From: Hydrogenophaga sp. NFH-34
GTDB lineage: Bacteria; Pseudomonadota; Gammaproteobacteria; Burkholderiales; Burkholderiaceae_C
DNA length: 64,000 nt
Assembly (NCBI RefSeq): GCF_021401345.1
Contig: NZ_JACBGE010000012.1
Coordinates: 62,001-126,000 of the forward strand
Direction of reading: 5' to 3'
Within the stretch, counting starts at the first letter, position 1. Every line of letters starts with the position of its first letter. Position numbers and translations under genes: made by a program. Of the stretch, positions 28,072 through 35,771 are shown piece after piece. The notes under the pieces were generated by a model, which was given only the letters and a program-made list of their open reading frames with translations, had not been told where the DNA came from and ran no database searches.

Positions 28072-28734
28072 TCACATGAAGCCGCGGGCCTGGGTGTAGG
28101 CCACGGCACGTCCGTTGGCCAGTTGCAGCGTGATCGCACCGTTGGCGAAACTCACCGAATCGACCTTCTGGGGCGACAGCGCGGTGTTGGCGACCGCGTC
28201 GCCGTTGTCGGCCACGGAGCGCACCACGAACTTGGTCACGGTGGTCGGATCGATGCTGCCGGCGTCCCAGTCGAAGGTGTGCTGGCCCGCACCCTGGGCG
28301 CCCAGCTTGAGCGTCTCCAGAACCTGGCCGGAACTGCCGATCACGTCGACCTCGACGGTCTTGGCGTCGGCGGCAAGGTTGTAGGCCCCGGTGCCCGTGG
28401 TACCGTCGAAAGCCAGGGTGTTGCCTTCCACCAGGGCATGGCGGCCGATGAGCGCGGCGCCCTGCATGCCGGCCGACTGCGAGGCCATGCTCTTGAGCGT
28501 GTCGTTGAGCTGCTGGATGCCGCTGACCGTGTTGATCTGCGCCATCTGCGAGGTCATCTGCGCGTTGTCCATCGGGTTGAGCGGATCCTGGTTGTTGATC
28601 TGGGCGACCAGCAACTTCAGAAAGCGGTCCTGCGAAGATTGCGCGTCGGTGGCGTTGTTCGAGGTCTTGGCCGTGGTACTGCCCACGGTCGTGCCGAGGT
28701 TGCTCAGGTCGAGGGCAGATGTCAGCATGGTCAT
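28072..28734 (-). CDS. flgD: FlgD, hook-capping protein
   Basis: FlgD is the scaffold cap under which hook subunits add. The 220-residue protein has the family N-terminus with DRFLKLLVAQINNQDPLNPMDNAQMTSQMAQINTVSGI (about residues 31-68) and a C-terminal FnIII/tudor-type part (about 90-220). It lies between flgC and flgE, 15 bp after flgC. Confidence 0.96.
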   Translation of the reverse strand: MTMLTSALDLSNLGTTVGSTTAKTSNNATDAQSSQDRFLKLLVAQINNQDPLNPMDNAQMTSQMAQINTVSGIQQLNDTLKSMASQSAGMQGAALIGRHALVEGNTLAFDGTTGTGAYNLAADAKTVEVDVIGSSGQVLETLKLGAQGAGQHTFDWDAGSIDPTTVTKFVVRSVADNGDAVANTALSPQKVDSVSFANGAITLQLANGRAVAYTQARGFM

Positions 28735-28749
28735 GGCAATGGCTCCTGG

Positions 28750-29154
28750 TTACTGGCCCATCTGCAGCGTCTTGAGCAGCAGCTGTTTGGCGGTGTTCAT
28801 GACTTCGACGTTGTTCTGGTAGGAGCGCGAGGCCGAGATCATGTTGACCATCTCCTCCACCGGATTGACGTTGGAATGCGTCACATACCCCTCGGCGTCC
28901 GCGCTCGGGTGCTGCGGGTTGAACACGCGGCGCCCCGGGGTTTCGTTTTCGGTGATGGTCTGCACCTTCACGCCCGCGCTGCCGACATCACCGAACGGCA
29001 CGGTCTGGAACACCACCTGGCGGGCCTTGTAGGTCTGGCCGTCGGGGCCGGCCACGGCGTCGACGTTGGCCAGGTTGCTGGCCACCACATTCAGGCGCTG
29101 TGCCTGGGAGCTGATGGCGCTGCCCGACACATTGAAGATGGAGAACATGGACAT
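28750..29154 (-). CDS. flgC: FlgC, proximal rod protein
   Basis: FlgC is a proximal rod subunit. The 134-residue product starts MSMFSIFNVSGSAISSQAQRLNVVASNLANVDAV with the rod-family helix, has YKARQVVFQTVPF in the middle, and ends SNVNPVEEMVNMISASRSYQNNVEVMNTAKQLLLKTLQMGQ. Size and ends match the family. It follows flgB by 24 bp. Confidence 0.96.
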   Translation of the reverse strand: MSMFSIFNVSGSAISSQAQRLNVVASNLANVDAVAGPDGQTYKARQVVFQTVPFGDVGSAGVKVQTITENETPGRRVFNPQHPSADAEGYVTHSNVNPVEEMVNMISASRSYQNNVEVMNTAKQLLLKTLQMGQ

Positions 29155-29178
29155 GGAAAATCTCCTGGCTGCGCGCCG

Positions 29179-29580
29179 TCACTGGCCGGTGATGGCGCTG
29201 AGCATGGTCTTCACATGCCCGTTGATGAAGCGCAGCGTGGACTCGTAGCGGATGCTGTTGTCGACGAAGTTGGCGCGCTCGCGGTCCAGATCGACCGAGT
29301 TGCCGTCCTGGCTGGGTTCGGTCTGCACCGTGTAGGCCAGACGCGGCTTGAGCGGATCGCTGCCGCCCAGGCTCATGTGGCGCGCGTCGGTCAACGCCAC
29401 CGTGCCCAACTGCCCGCCGCTCTGGGCATTCTTCAGCGCGGCCGCAAAATCGAAGTCCCGCGCCACGTACCCGGGGGTGTCGGCATTGGCGATGTTGCTC
29501 GCCAGCACCTGCTGGCGCTGCGCACGCAGCATGAGCGCTTGGGCATGGAAGTCCATGCGGGCGGTCATCTGTTCAAACAT
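29179..29580 (-). CDS. flgB: FlgB, proximal rod protein
   Basis: FlgB is the first rod subunit and the first gene of the flg operon. From the ATG at 29580 the product has 133 residues: MFEQMTARMDFHAQALMLRAQRQQVLASNIANADTPGYVARDFDF at the start and DRERANFVDNSIRYESTLRFINGHVKTMLSAI at the end. The ATG is preceded by GGAGGTG, a good ribosome site. The open frame extends far upstream through the intergenic region and antisense to flgA; that part is not coding. Transcription must start in the 180-bp gap shared with flgA. Confidence 0.96.
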   Translation of the reverse strand: MFEQMTARMDFHAQALMLRAQRQQVLASNIANADTPGYVARDFDFAAALKNAQSGGQLGTVALTDARHMSLGGSDPLKPRLAYTVQTEPSQDGNSVDLDRERANFVDNSIRYESTLRFINGHVKTMLSAITGQ

Positions 29581-29760
29581 GCACACCTCCGGTCCAAAGG
29601 GTTCGGGACATGGGCCGCCAGTGACCGGTTTTCCGGCGCAGCGCGACCCGCATGCGACCAAGTATGGGAAAACTTGAGGGCCCGCAAGCCCGGAAAAAGG
29701 CGCCGCAATGCCGGGCATTTCGCTGCTTTGTGGCGCCCGGACCCGTCCTACATTGAGGGC
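29581..29760. promoter_or_regulatory. flgB-flgA divergent control region
   Basis: This 180-bp gap separates two divergent flagellar operons. It holds CCGGAAAAAGGCGCC at 29689-29703 on the plus strand and GCGCCGGAAAA (29630-29640) on the minus strand, both related to half-sites seen in candidate FlhDC boxes elsewhere in the window. It also holds a near-palindrome CTTGAGGGCCCGCAAG (29674-29689) and AATGCCGGGCATT (29707-29719). Exact promoters could not be placed. Confidence 0.4.
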
Positions 29761-30549
29761 ATGGTCCACGTTCAAGCTCCCCTTTCTGTCAGCACCGCGC
29801 GCCGCGCCGCTGCCTGGCTGGCGCTGGGCGGTGTGCTGCTGGCCGCCGCCCTGGCATCGCCCGCGCGGGCGCAAGGCGCCCTGGTCCCCGCCGCACCCGT
29901 GGCCGCCACGGGTGAACTGGCAGGGCTGGAGCAGATCGCGCGCGACTGGCTCGAACCGGCCCTGTCTGCCGGGGGCCTCGAAAACGCCCAGTTGCGCCCC
30001 GAGGTGATCGTGGGCCAGCTCGACTCGCGCCTGCGCCTGACCGCCTGTCAGCGCATCGAACCCTATCTGCCACCCGGCACCCGGCTCTGGGGCCGCAGCC
30101 GGATCGGCCTGCGCTGCCTCGAAGGTCCGGTGCGCTGGAACGTGTTCCTGCCGGTCACCGTCAAGGCCTGGGGCCCGGCCTGGGTGCTCAAGCGCCCCGT
30201 GCCGGCCGGCACCGCCCTGGTTCAGGACGACGCCGAACTGGCCGAAATCGACTGGGCGGAGCATCCCGCCAGCGTGCTGGCCGACCCCGGTCTCTGGCAG
30301 GGCCAGCAGGCGGCTTTCGCCCTGTCGGCCGGCCAGACCCTGCGCCAGAACATGGTGCGCCCGATCCCGGCCTTCGCCCCGGGCACCCAGGTCCGCGTCT
30401 CCACCCGCGCCGGCGCGCTGGAGGTCGTGGTCACCGGCCAGGCCCTGGGCGTGGGCGTCACGGGCCAACTGGTGCGGGTCCGGCTGGCCGGTGGCAAAGT
30501 CATCAGCGGCACCGTGCGCGACAGCCAGACGGTCGAAGTCCAGCTCTGA
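29761..30549 (+). CDS. flgA: FlgA, P-ring assembly chaperone
   Basis: FlgA is a periplasmic chaperone for P-ring assembly. From the ATG at 29761 the product has 262 residues with a signal peptide (AAWLALGGVLLAAALASPARAQG, ending near residue 39). The SAF-type domain follows, with family blocks VFLPVTVKAWGPAWVLKRPVPAGT and GQTLRQNMVRPIPAFAPGTQVRV. Its end, GKVISGTVRDSQTVEVQL, is typical. It is the first gene of a plus-strand flgA-flgM-flgN group, divergent from flgB. Confidence 0.95.
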   Translation: MVHVQAPLSVSTARRAAAWLALGGVLLAAALASPARAQGALVPAAPVAATGELAGLEQIARDWLEPALSAGGLENAQLRPEVIVGQLDSRLRLTACQRIEPYLPPGTRLWGRSRIGLRCLEGPVRWNVFLPVTVKAWGPAWVLKRPVPAGTALVQDDAELAEIDWAEHPASVLADPGLWQGQQAAFALSAGQTLRQNMVRPIPAFAPGTQVRVSTRAGALEVVVTGQALGVGVTGQLVRVRLAGGKVISGTVRDSQTVEVQL

Positions 30550-30598
30550 GCGGTAAGCCCTTAGCATCCATTCCCGCCCCGCATCCCGAAAAAAGACC

Positions 30599-30625
30599 TA
30601 AAGTCGCCCTTCAATTCGCCGATAG
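30599..30625 (+). promoter_or_regulatory. Sigma-28 promoter for flgM
   Basis: TAAA (30599-30602), a 15-bp spacer, then GCCGATAG (30618-30625). This matches the FliA consensus TAAA-N15-GCCGATAA at 11 of 12 positions with exact spacing. It lies about 40 bp upstream of the flgM start, so flgM is expected to be boosted by FliA, giving the usual feedback loop. Confidence 0.88.
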
Positions 30626-30663
30626 TCTTTCCAAACGCCCCTTTTGGGGTCATGGAGAGTGCC

Positions 30664-31008
30664 ATGAAAATCGAGTCATCAACCCCGGATTCCTACATCG
30701 GTTCCGTGGCCGGCGGCCCCCAGAAGGCCGCCGAGCAGCGTCCCAACGCGGGCGCCGAAGCCGCTGCCGCTGCGGGGGCTGCGGCCCGTCCGGCTGCGCC
30801 TGGTGTGACCGTTTCGCTGTCGGCATCGACCACCCAGGCCCTGTCTGGCGCCGGTTCGAGTGGTGGCAGCGAGGTCTTCAACACCGAAAAAGTCGAGGCC
30901 ATGAAAGCCGCCATCGCCGATGGCAGCTTCAAAGCCAACCCCGAAGCCATTGCCGACAAGCTGCTGTCCAACGCTGCCGAAATGCTCAGCGCCGGCCAGC
31001 GCGGCTGA
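30664..31008 (+). CDS. flgM: FlgM, anti-sigma-28 factor
   Basis: FlgM binds and inhibits FliA until the hook is complete and FlgM is exported. The ATG at 30664 (114 residues, MKIESSTPDS) has a strong ribosome site (GGAGAG); an in-frame ATG at 30652 lies within that region and is less likely. The N-terminal half is Ala-rich and probably disordered. The C-terminal half carries the sigma-binding helices (VFNTEKVEAMKAAIADGSFKANPEAIADKLLSNAAEML). It sits between flgA and flgN with a sigma-28 promoter in front. Confidence 0.93.
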   Translation: MKIESSTPDSYIGSVAGGPQKAAEQRPNAGAEAAAAAGAAARPAAPGVTVSLSASTTQALSGAGSSGGSEVFNTEKVEAMKAAIADGSFKANPEAIADKLLSNAAEMLSAGQRG

Positions 31009-31031
31009 TACCCCTTCACCAGGAGCGCCCC

Positions 31032-31406
31032 ATGCCCCCTTCGCAGTCCACCCCCCGGCATCCCTGGACCGTGGCGCTGCAGGTCGGCCTGGATGCGCTC
31101 GAATCCGCCCTGCTCCGGGGCGATGCCGACGCGGTCGAACGCGCCAGCACCCATGTGCAGGGGGTGTTGCAGAAAGCGCCGCCGACCGCTGAATTTGGTG
31201 TGCCGGGCAGCCTGCTGCGCCTGGAAATGACCCAGGCTGCGCACCGCTTCGGCCAACTGCGGCAGGCCGTGATGCGCGCCGCCGCCCAGAACCAGCGCGC
31301 CATCCAGAGCCTGATGCCGTCGCAAGCCCCGACCTACGGCCGCCCCCTGGCGGGCGCCGCCCGTTCGTCCACCGGCGGTGCGGGCCACGCCTACCTGAGC
31401 GCCTGA
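31032..31406 (+). CDS. flgN: FlgN-like chaperone for FlgK and FlgL
   Basis: A 124-residue, mostly helical protein directly after flgM, where FlgN is normally found. FlgN keeps FlgK and FlgL unfolded and brings them to the export gate. Recognisable features are the helical pattern LQVGLDALESALLRGDADAVERASTHVQGVLQKAP and a conserved-looking RLEMTQAAHRFGQLRQAVMRAAAQNQRAIQSLM. The sequence is divergent, so the name depends partly on position. A hairpin terminator follows. Confidence 0.75.
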   Translation: MPPSQSTPRHPWTVALQVGLDALESALLRGDADAVERASTHVQGVLQKAPPTAEFGVPGSLLRLEMTQAAHRFGQLRQAVMRAAAQNQRAIQSLMPSQAPTYGRPLAGAARSSTGGAGHAYLSA

Positions 31407-31442
31407 CCCCCGGTCACCAGCCCGCCCCTTGTGGGCAGCCAC

Positions 31443-31470
31443 AGGCCGCCTTCGGGCGGCCTCGGTGTTT
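31443..31470 (+). terminator. Rho-independent terminator after flgN
   Basis: AGGCCGCC (31443-31450), TTCG loop, GGCGGCCT (31455-31462): a perfect 8-bp stem with a stable tetraloop, followed by CGGTGTTTTC. It ends the flgAMN transcript and borders the stop of the convergent HAD gene. Confidence 0.7.
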
Positions 31471-32199
31471 TCAGGTGCCCAGCAACTGGTCCGCCAGATG
31501 CCCGATGTCGCGGGCATGCCACTGGTTGTCGGGTGACGGCGTCACGTCCTTGGGCCGCTGGCGCCCGAATTCCCAGGGCCGCTCCACGTAGGCGGTCATC
31601 AGGCCGTGGGAGCGGGCAGCGTCCAGATCGTCCTGGTGGGCCGCGGCCATCAGTACCTCGCCCGGCTGCAGACCGAAGGCCTCGACCGCCCCCAGGTAGG
31701 TGCGCGGATCGGGCTTGTAGGCCTGGAACACCTCGGTCGACAGCACGCAGTCCCAGGGCAGGCCAGCGCGTTTGGCCATGGCGGTCAGCAAGGCCAGGTT
31801 GCCGTTCGACAGCGGTGCGATGGTGAAACGGCTGCGCAAACGGGTCAGCCCGGCCACGCTGTCGGGCCAGGGATCGAGACGGTGCCAGACGCGGTTGAGA
31901 TCGGCTCTCTCGGCTTCGCTCAGGCCCCCCAGGCCGAAACGGGGCAGCAGGCCATCCAGAATTTCCCGGTGCAGCACGTCCAGGCGCACCCAGCCGCGCG
32001 CGCCCGAACGCACCCCCTGCATGGCCGGCTGGTAGCCGGCGCGCCAGGCGAGTGCCAAGCCATTGGCATCCACCGAAGGGAAGCGTTCGCTCACTTCTTT
32101 GACAATGCTGCCGTGCCAGTCGACGACGGTGCCGAAAACATCAAAGACGATCAGACGGGGCTGGGCGGCAGGCATGTTCATGCCGGTCATCATAGACAC
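31471..32199 (-). CDS. Haloacid dehalogenase type II (HAD superfamily)
   Basis: A 242-residue HAD hydrolase of the L-2-haloacid dehalogenase type. Motif I is VFDVFGTVVDW (first Asp is the nucleophile, about residue 20). Motif II lies in PLSNGN (about residue 132), with KPDPRTY as motif III and AAHQDDLDAARSHGLMTAYV near the C-terminus. Members remove halide from short 2-haloacids, though many have unknown natural substrates. The ORF start at 32199 precedes further Met residues at 32190 and 32181, which are alternatives. It follows the sugar dehydrogenase gene by 12 bp. Confidence 0.85.
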   Translation of the reverse strand: MSMMTGMNMPAAQPRLIVFDVFGTVVDWHGSIVKEVSERFPSVDANGLALAWRAGYQPAMQGVRSGARGWVRLDVLHREILDGLLPRFGLGGLSEAERADLNRVWHRLDPWPDSVAGLTRLRSRFTIAPLSNGNLALLTAMAKRAGLPWDCVLSTEVFQAYKPDPRTYLGAVEAFGLQPGEVLMAAAHQDDLDAARSHGLMTAYVERPWEFGRQRPKDVTPSPDNQWHARDIGHLADQLLGT

Positions 32200-32211
32200 C
32201 CGCCACCGCCC

Positions 32212-33351
32212 TCAAGGGCCAGGCAGCAGGCGAAGCACGCGCCCCTGGCGCTCATCGGTGAGCACATACAGGAAGCCGTCGGTGCCCTGGCGCACGTCGC
32301 GCAGGCGCTCGCCGATGTCGGGCAGCAGGCGGTCCTCCCGCAGCACGCGGGCGCCGTCGAGCTGCAGCCGGGCCAGATAGCGGAATTTGAGCGATGCCAC
32401 CAGCAGGCTGCCGCGCAACGCCGGGCCGTAACGGTCGCTGGTCACAAACGCCATGCCGGCCGGCGCGATCGACGGGGTCCACTGGTGCAGGGGCTGCTCC
32501 ATCCCCGGCTGTGCCGTGAGACCGGCACCGATCGGGCCACCACCGTAGTTTTCGCCATACGTGATGACCGGCCAGCCGTAATTTTTGCCGGCTTCGGGGC
32601 GGTTGATCTCGTCGCCCCCTTGCGGACCGTGTTCACTGGTCCAGAGGCGCCCGTCCGGGCCGATGGCGGCGCCTTGCAGGTTGCGGTGGCCCAGGCTCCA
32701 GATCTCGGGCCGGGCCCCGGCCTGGCCGACAAACGGGTTGTCGGGCGGCACGCTGCCGTCCTTGCGGATGCGCACCACCTTGCCGTGGTGGTTGTCCAGG
32801 GTCTGCGCATCGTCCTTGCGGAAAAAGCGGTCGCCCAGGGTGAGAAACAGCGTGCCGTCGGCCGCCTCGGCGATGCGGCAGCCGAAATGAAGCCGGCTGT
32901 CGGTCTTGGGCTGCTGGCTGAAGATCACCTGCACCGCTTCCAAGCGGCGGGCGTCGGCCGACAGTTGCGCCCGCGCCAGCGCCGTGGAATGGCCCGGCCC
33001 TTCGGCCGCCGGCTCCGCGTAACACAGGTACACGGTGCGGTTGGTGGCAAAGCCGCTGTCCACCGCCACGTCGAGCAAACCACCCTGCCCGCCCGCTGCC
33101 ACCCGGGGAACGCCGTCCAGCGGCGGCCCCACCCGGCCGTCGGCGTCAATGAGCCGCAAGCGCCCGGGGCGTTCGGTCACCAGCATCCGGCCATCGCCGA
33201 GGAAAGCCAGCCCCCAGGGGTTGACCAGCCCGCGGGCCACGGTTTCCACCTGCAGCGCCGGCAGGTCTTGGGCCCGGGCGGGCACCGTGTTCAGGACAAC
33301 GGCCAGCAACAGGCCGCCATGGAAGGCAAGACGGGACAGGGGCATGGGCAT
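32212..33351 (-). CDS. PQQ-dependent aldose-type sugar dehydrogenase (Asd/YliI family)
   Basis: A periplasmic beta-propeller enzyme of the soluble PQQ glucose dehydrogenase family. From the ATG at 33351 it has 379 residues with a signal peptide (LAFHGGLLLAVVLNTVPARAQ). Typical blocks are VARGLVNPWGLAFLGDGRMLVTERPGRLRL, LHFGCRIAEAADGTLFLTLGDRF, SLGHRNLQGAAIGPDGRLWTSEHGPQGGDEIN and GKNYGWPVITYG, which together make the PQQ site. No PQQ synthesis genes are in the window. An ATG at 33411 is in frame but would bury the signal. Confidence 0.9.
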   Translation of the reverse strand: MPMPLSRLAFHGGLLLAVVLNTVPARAQDLPALQVETVARGLVNPWGLAFLGDGRMLVTERPGRLRLIDADGRVGPPLDGVPRVAAGGQGGLLDVAVDSGFATNRTVYLCYAEPAAEGPGHSTALARAQLSADARRLEAVQVIFSQQPKTDSRLHFGCRIAEAADGTLFLTLGDRFFRKDDAQTLDNHHGKVVRIRKDGSVPPDNPFVGQAGARPEIWSLGHRNLQGAAIGPDGRLWTSEHGPQGGDEINRPEAGKNYGWPVITYGENYGGGPIGAGLTAQPGMEQPLHQWTPSIAPAGMAFVTSDRYGPALRGSLLVASLKFRYLARLQLDGARVLREDRLLPDIGERLRDVRQGTDGFLYVLTDERQGRVLRLLPGP

Positions 33352-33416
33352 GGACTCCGGCCACACAAGATACCGGCTTGACCCCGCCCCCGCGCAGGGG
33401 TTCCCGCGCACGCGGC

Positions 33417-34013
33417 TCAGCCGAACGGGCGCACCCCGATCAGCGCCGCGTGGGCCCAGAACACGAAGACGGCGTACAGGGCCAGGCCCCCGATCAGGGC
33501 GATGGCGTCGTTGGCCCGCCCTGCGGGCAAGGCCGGCACCGCCCGCGGATGGCCGGCCGCCTCACGCCGCCGCACCGCGATGCGGTCGGCCACGGCCCAG
33601 GCCAGAAAGCCGCCGAACAGCAGCACGTCGGCCAGGCTACCGCCCGTCACCGACTGCGCCAGCAGGTGCGACAGCGCCCAGAGCTTGACCGCCAGCAGCA
33701 TGGGGTGACGCGTCCGCCGCTGGATGCGCCCGGGCAGGTAGGCCGCGAGCAGCAGCACGAACACCGGCAGCATCAGCAGGGCGGCCAGATGGCGCATGCC
33801 CGCAGGCAGGCTGTAGAGCAGCACCGGGGTTTCGCGGGCCAGGCCGTAGCCCCAGATGATGAGCCCGAAGCCCACGATCGCCACCAGCGAATACAGGCCT
33901 TTGTAGGCACCTTCGCCCCGGCCGGCGATCCAGCGCTGGCGCGCAGCAGGCGCGACGATGCCGATCGAATGCACGCCGAGAAACAAGACAAGGCCAAGAA
34001 TCAGTGGAATCAT
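33417..34013 (-). CDS. NnrU-like integral membrane protein
   Basis: A 198-residue protein with about six membrane segments, starting MIPLILGLVLFLGVHSIGIVAPAARQ. The block RRTRHPMLLAVKLWALSHLLA is typical of the NnrU/mNT-type family. NnrU is associated with nitric oxide metabolism in some bacteria, but most members have no tested function. No denitrification genes are nearby, so no role is proposed. Confidence 0.8.
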   Translation of the reverse strand: MIPLILGLVLFLGVHSIGIVAPAARQRWIAGRGEGAYKGLYSLVAIVGFGLIIWGYGLARETPVLLYSLPAGMRHLAALLMLPVFVLLLAAYLPGRIQRRTRHPMLLAVKLWALSHLLAQSVTGGSLADVLLFGGFLAWAVADRIAVRRREAAGHPRAVPALPAGRANDAIALIGGLALYAVFVFWAHAALIGVRPFG

Positions 34014-34082
34014 GCGTGGGGCTCCTGGTTCGGTGCCCCACTGTAGCGCGAGCGCGTGACCGCGCCACGCCCTGGGGCGGGA

Positions 34083-34865
34083 TCAGTCCAGCAGGGCTGC
34101 GAGACCACCTTCGGGTTCGAAACGCTGGTTGCGGTGGGTCAGCCGCGTCGGCCCCGCCCACAACCGCGTCGGCAACGGGTGGCGCGGATCACCGGGGTAG
34201 CAGATCACGCGCTGGCCCCCTTCGTCGTCGAAGGGTTCGGGCTCGATGCAAGGCGGGCGGCGGGTGCCGGCCAGCGCGAGCGCATCGGCCACACGCGGCA
34301 GCCGCGCCAGTTCGGCCAGGCTCATGATCTGCGGCGGCGCCAGATCGATGGCGCCGTCCCAGTAGCGCTGCAAGGCCTGGCGCGGCGTGGTCCAGACCGC
34401 CTCCGTCGCCTCGTGGTTGTCGTGCACCACCGTCTGCCCGGCCGGAGCCGGGGCCACGAAGAAGCGCGTATCGAAGCGCTTGTTGGTGACCGAGGGTTGG
34501 CGCGGGGTGATCCAGCGCGACCACGGCAACAGCTGCGCCGGGTCCAGCCGCAGGCCGCACTCTTCGGCCGTCTCGCGCAGCGCCGCCACGTACAGCGCCA
34601 CCGCCACGCCGGGGGGCAGGTCGGGCTCGCCCAGGGCGGCGTGCCAGTCGCCAGCGGCACGCAGGCCCAGCCAGTCCGGGGCGTGGTGATCGGCCGCATC
34701 GAGCTTGCCGCCGGGAAACACGTGCACGCCACCGAGCACGCCGGAGCGCACATGGCGGCGGATCAGCAGCACCTCCAGACCGTCGGAGGCATCGCGCACC
34801 ACCATCACGGTGGCAGCGGGCAGGGGTGGGGTCAGAACGACTTCGGCGTTGAGCGGGATGGCCAT
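34083..34865 (-). CDS. NUDIX hydrolase (NUDT19-like)
   Basis: A 260-residue NUDIX enzyme. The Nudix box is split by an insert, as in NUDT19-like coenzyme A or acyl-CoA diphosphatases: FPGGKLDAADHH near residues 50-61 and then AALRETAEECGL near residues 93-104, which supplies the catalytic REtaEE residues. Other blocks are VMVVRDASDGLEVLLIRRH and RFDTRFFVAPAP. The likely role is hydrolysis of acyl-CoA or a nucleotide diphosphate, but the substrate is not known. It lies between the NnrU-like gene and the methyltransferase. Confidence 0.85.
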   Translation of the reverse strand: MAIPLNAEVVLTPPLPAATVMVVRDASDGLEVLLIRRHVRSGVLGGVHVFPGGKLDAADHHAPDWLGLRAAGDWHAALGEPDLPPGVAVALYVAALRETAEECGLRLDPAQLLPWSRWITPRQPSVTNKRFDTRFFVAPAPAGQTVVHDNHEATEAVWTTPRQALQRYWDGAIDLAPPQIMSLAELARLPRVADALALAGTRRPPCIEPEPFDDEGGQRVICYPGDPRHPLPTRLWAGPTRLTHRNQRFEPEGGLAALLD

Positions 34866-34928
34866 GCCGGGATTGTGGCAGCGGCCCCGGCGACCACCTG
34901 TCCGGTCGCCGACAGGCCGGTCAGGCGT

Positions 34929-35771
34929 TCAGGTCTTCTCGGAGGGCGCGAACATGTGGGTGCCGAAGTACAGACTCATGCGGTACAGCGTCTCGACCTG
35001 GCGGTAGAAGATGATGTATTTCTTGCGCGGACCGCCCCGGGTGAGGCCCATTTCGGGCGTACGGAAGTCCACAAAAAAACCCGCATCGGATGCCACTTTC
35101 ACCAGCGAAAGCGGGGTCCAGTACGCGACGTGCCCATTCTCGAACGGGTACTGGTGCAGGTTGATGTCGGTGCCATCGTAGATGTTGGAGCTGCAGATCA
35201 GGATGCCGTCGTCTTTCACCAGCCGCAGCAACGAAGCGAAGTGCGCCACCGGCTCGGTGAAATGCTCGATCACTTCGCAGGCAATCACCACATCGGACGG
35301 TGTGGCGTCGGCAATCGGCTCAAAGTTGGCGGCTTCCTGGAAATTCTCCATATCGGTCAGCTTGGTCTTGGCCTGGGGAAACCGCTTCTCCAGCCAGCGC
35401 CAATCGGTATTCATGCCCGAGCCGAAAAAACTGACCTCGGCAGTGGGGCGGTCAAGCACCTCGATACCCATCTCCGCCATGTAGAACTCACGCCCGGGCC
35501 GCTCGTCGTTGGCGTTACGCAGTGCACGCAACGAACCACCCATGCTGTCCTTGCGGATGTCCCTGAAAAACACCGCGACATTTTCGGGAAAACGAACCAG
35601 ACCGCAGGTCTGGCAGTGGCAACCCGTCATGGCCTTTCCCTGATGGGGTCGTACCCGGCAGACGTAGTGCTGGCGAAAGACCTCGCCGCCACACACGGGA
35701 CACGGTCCGGCATCGGGCTCAACCGCCTGGGTTGCGGCAGCGGCCGCCTCGGACGTAGGAATTTCAGACAC
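34929..35771 (-). CDS. Zinc-ribbon SAM-dependent methyltransferase
   Basis: A roughly 280-residue protein with an N-terminal zinc ribbon (CPVC and CQTC pairs in the first 60 residues) and a class I methyltransferase domain. Visible are motif I-like VSFFGSGMNTDWRWLE, an acidic LTDMENFQ and a catalytic-region block DVVIACEVIEHFTEPV (about 160-175). The GTG at 35771 has GGAG at the right distance; a TTG at 35780 is too close to it. The gene overlaps the end of the IspD-SDR gene by 8 bp, so they are co-translated. Similar proteins occur in O-antigen and capsule clusters, where they methylate sugars or related groups. The target is unknown. Confidence 0.75.
   Translation of the reverse strand: MSEIPTSEAAAAATQAVEPDAGPCPVCGGEVFRQHYVCRVRPHQGKAMTGCHCQTCGLVRFPENVAVFFRDIRKDSMGGSLRALRNANDERPGREFYMAEMGIEVLDRPTAEVSFFGSGMNTDWRWLEKRFPQAKTKLTDMENFQEAANFEPIADATPSDVVIACEVIEHFTEPVAHFASLLRLVKDDGILICSSNIYDGTDINLHQYPFENGHVAYWTPLSLVKVASDAGFFVDFRTPEMGLTRGGPRKKYIIFYRQVETLYRMSLYFGTHMFAPSEKT

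Noticed and set aside
28140..29760. N-terminal extension of the flgA frame over the flg gap and antisense to flgB-flgD
   Set aside because: The signal peptide at 29761 fixes the true start, and the extension has no family match.
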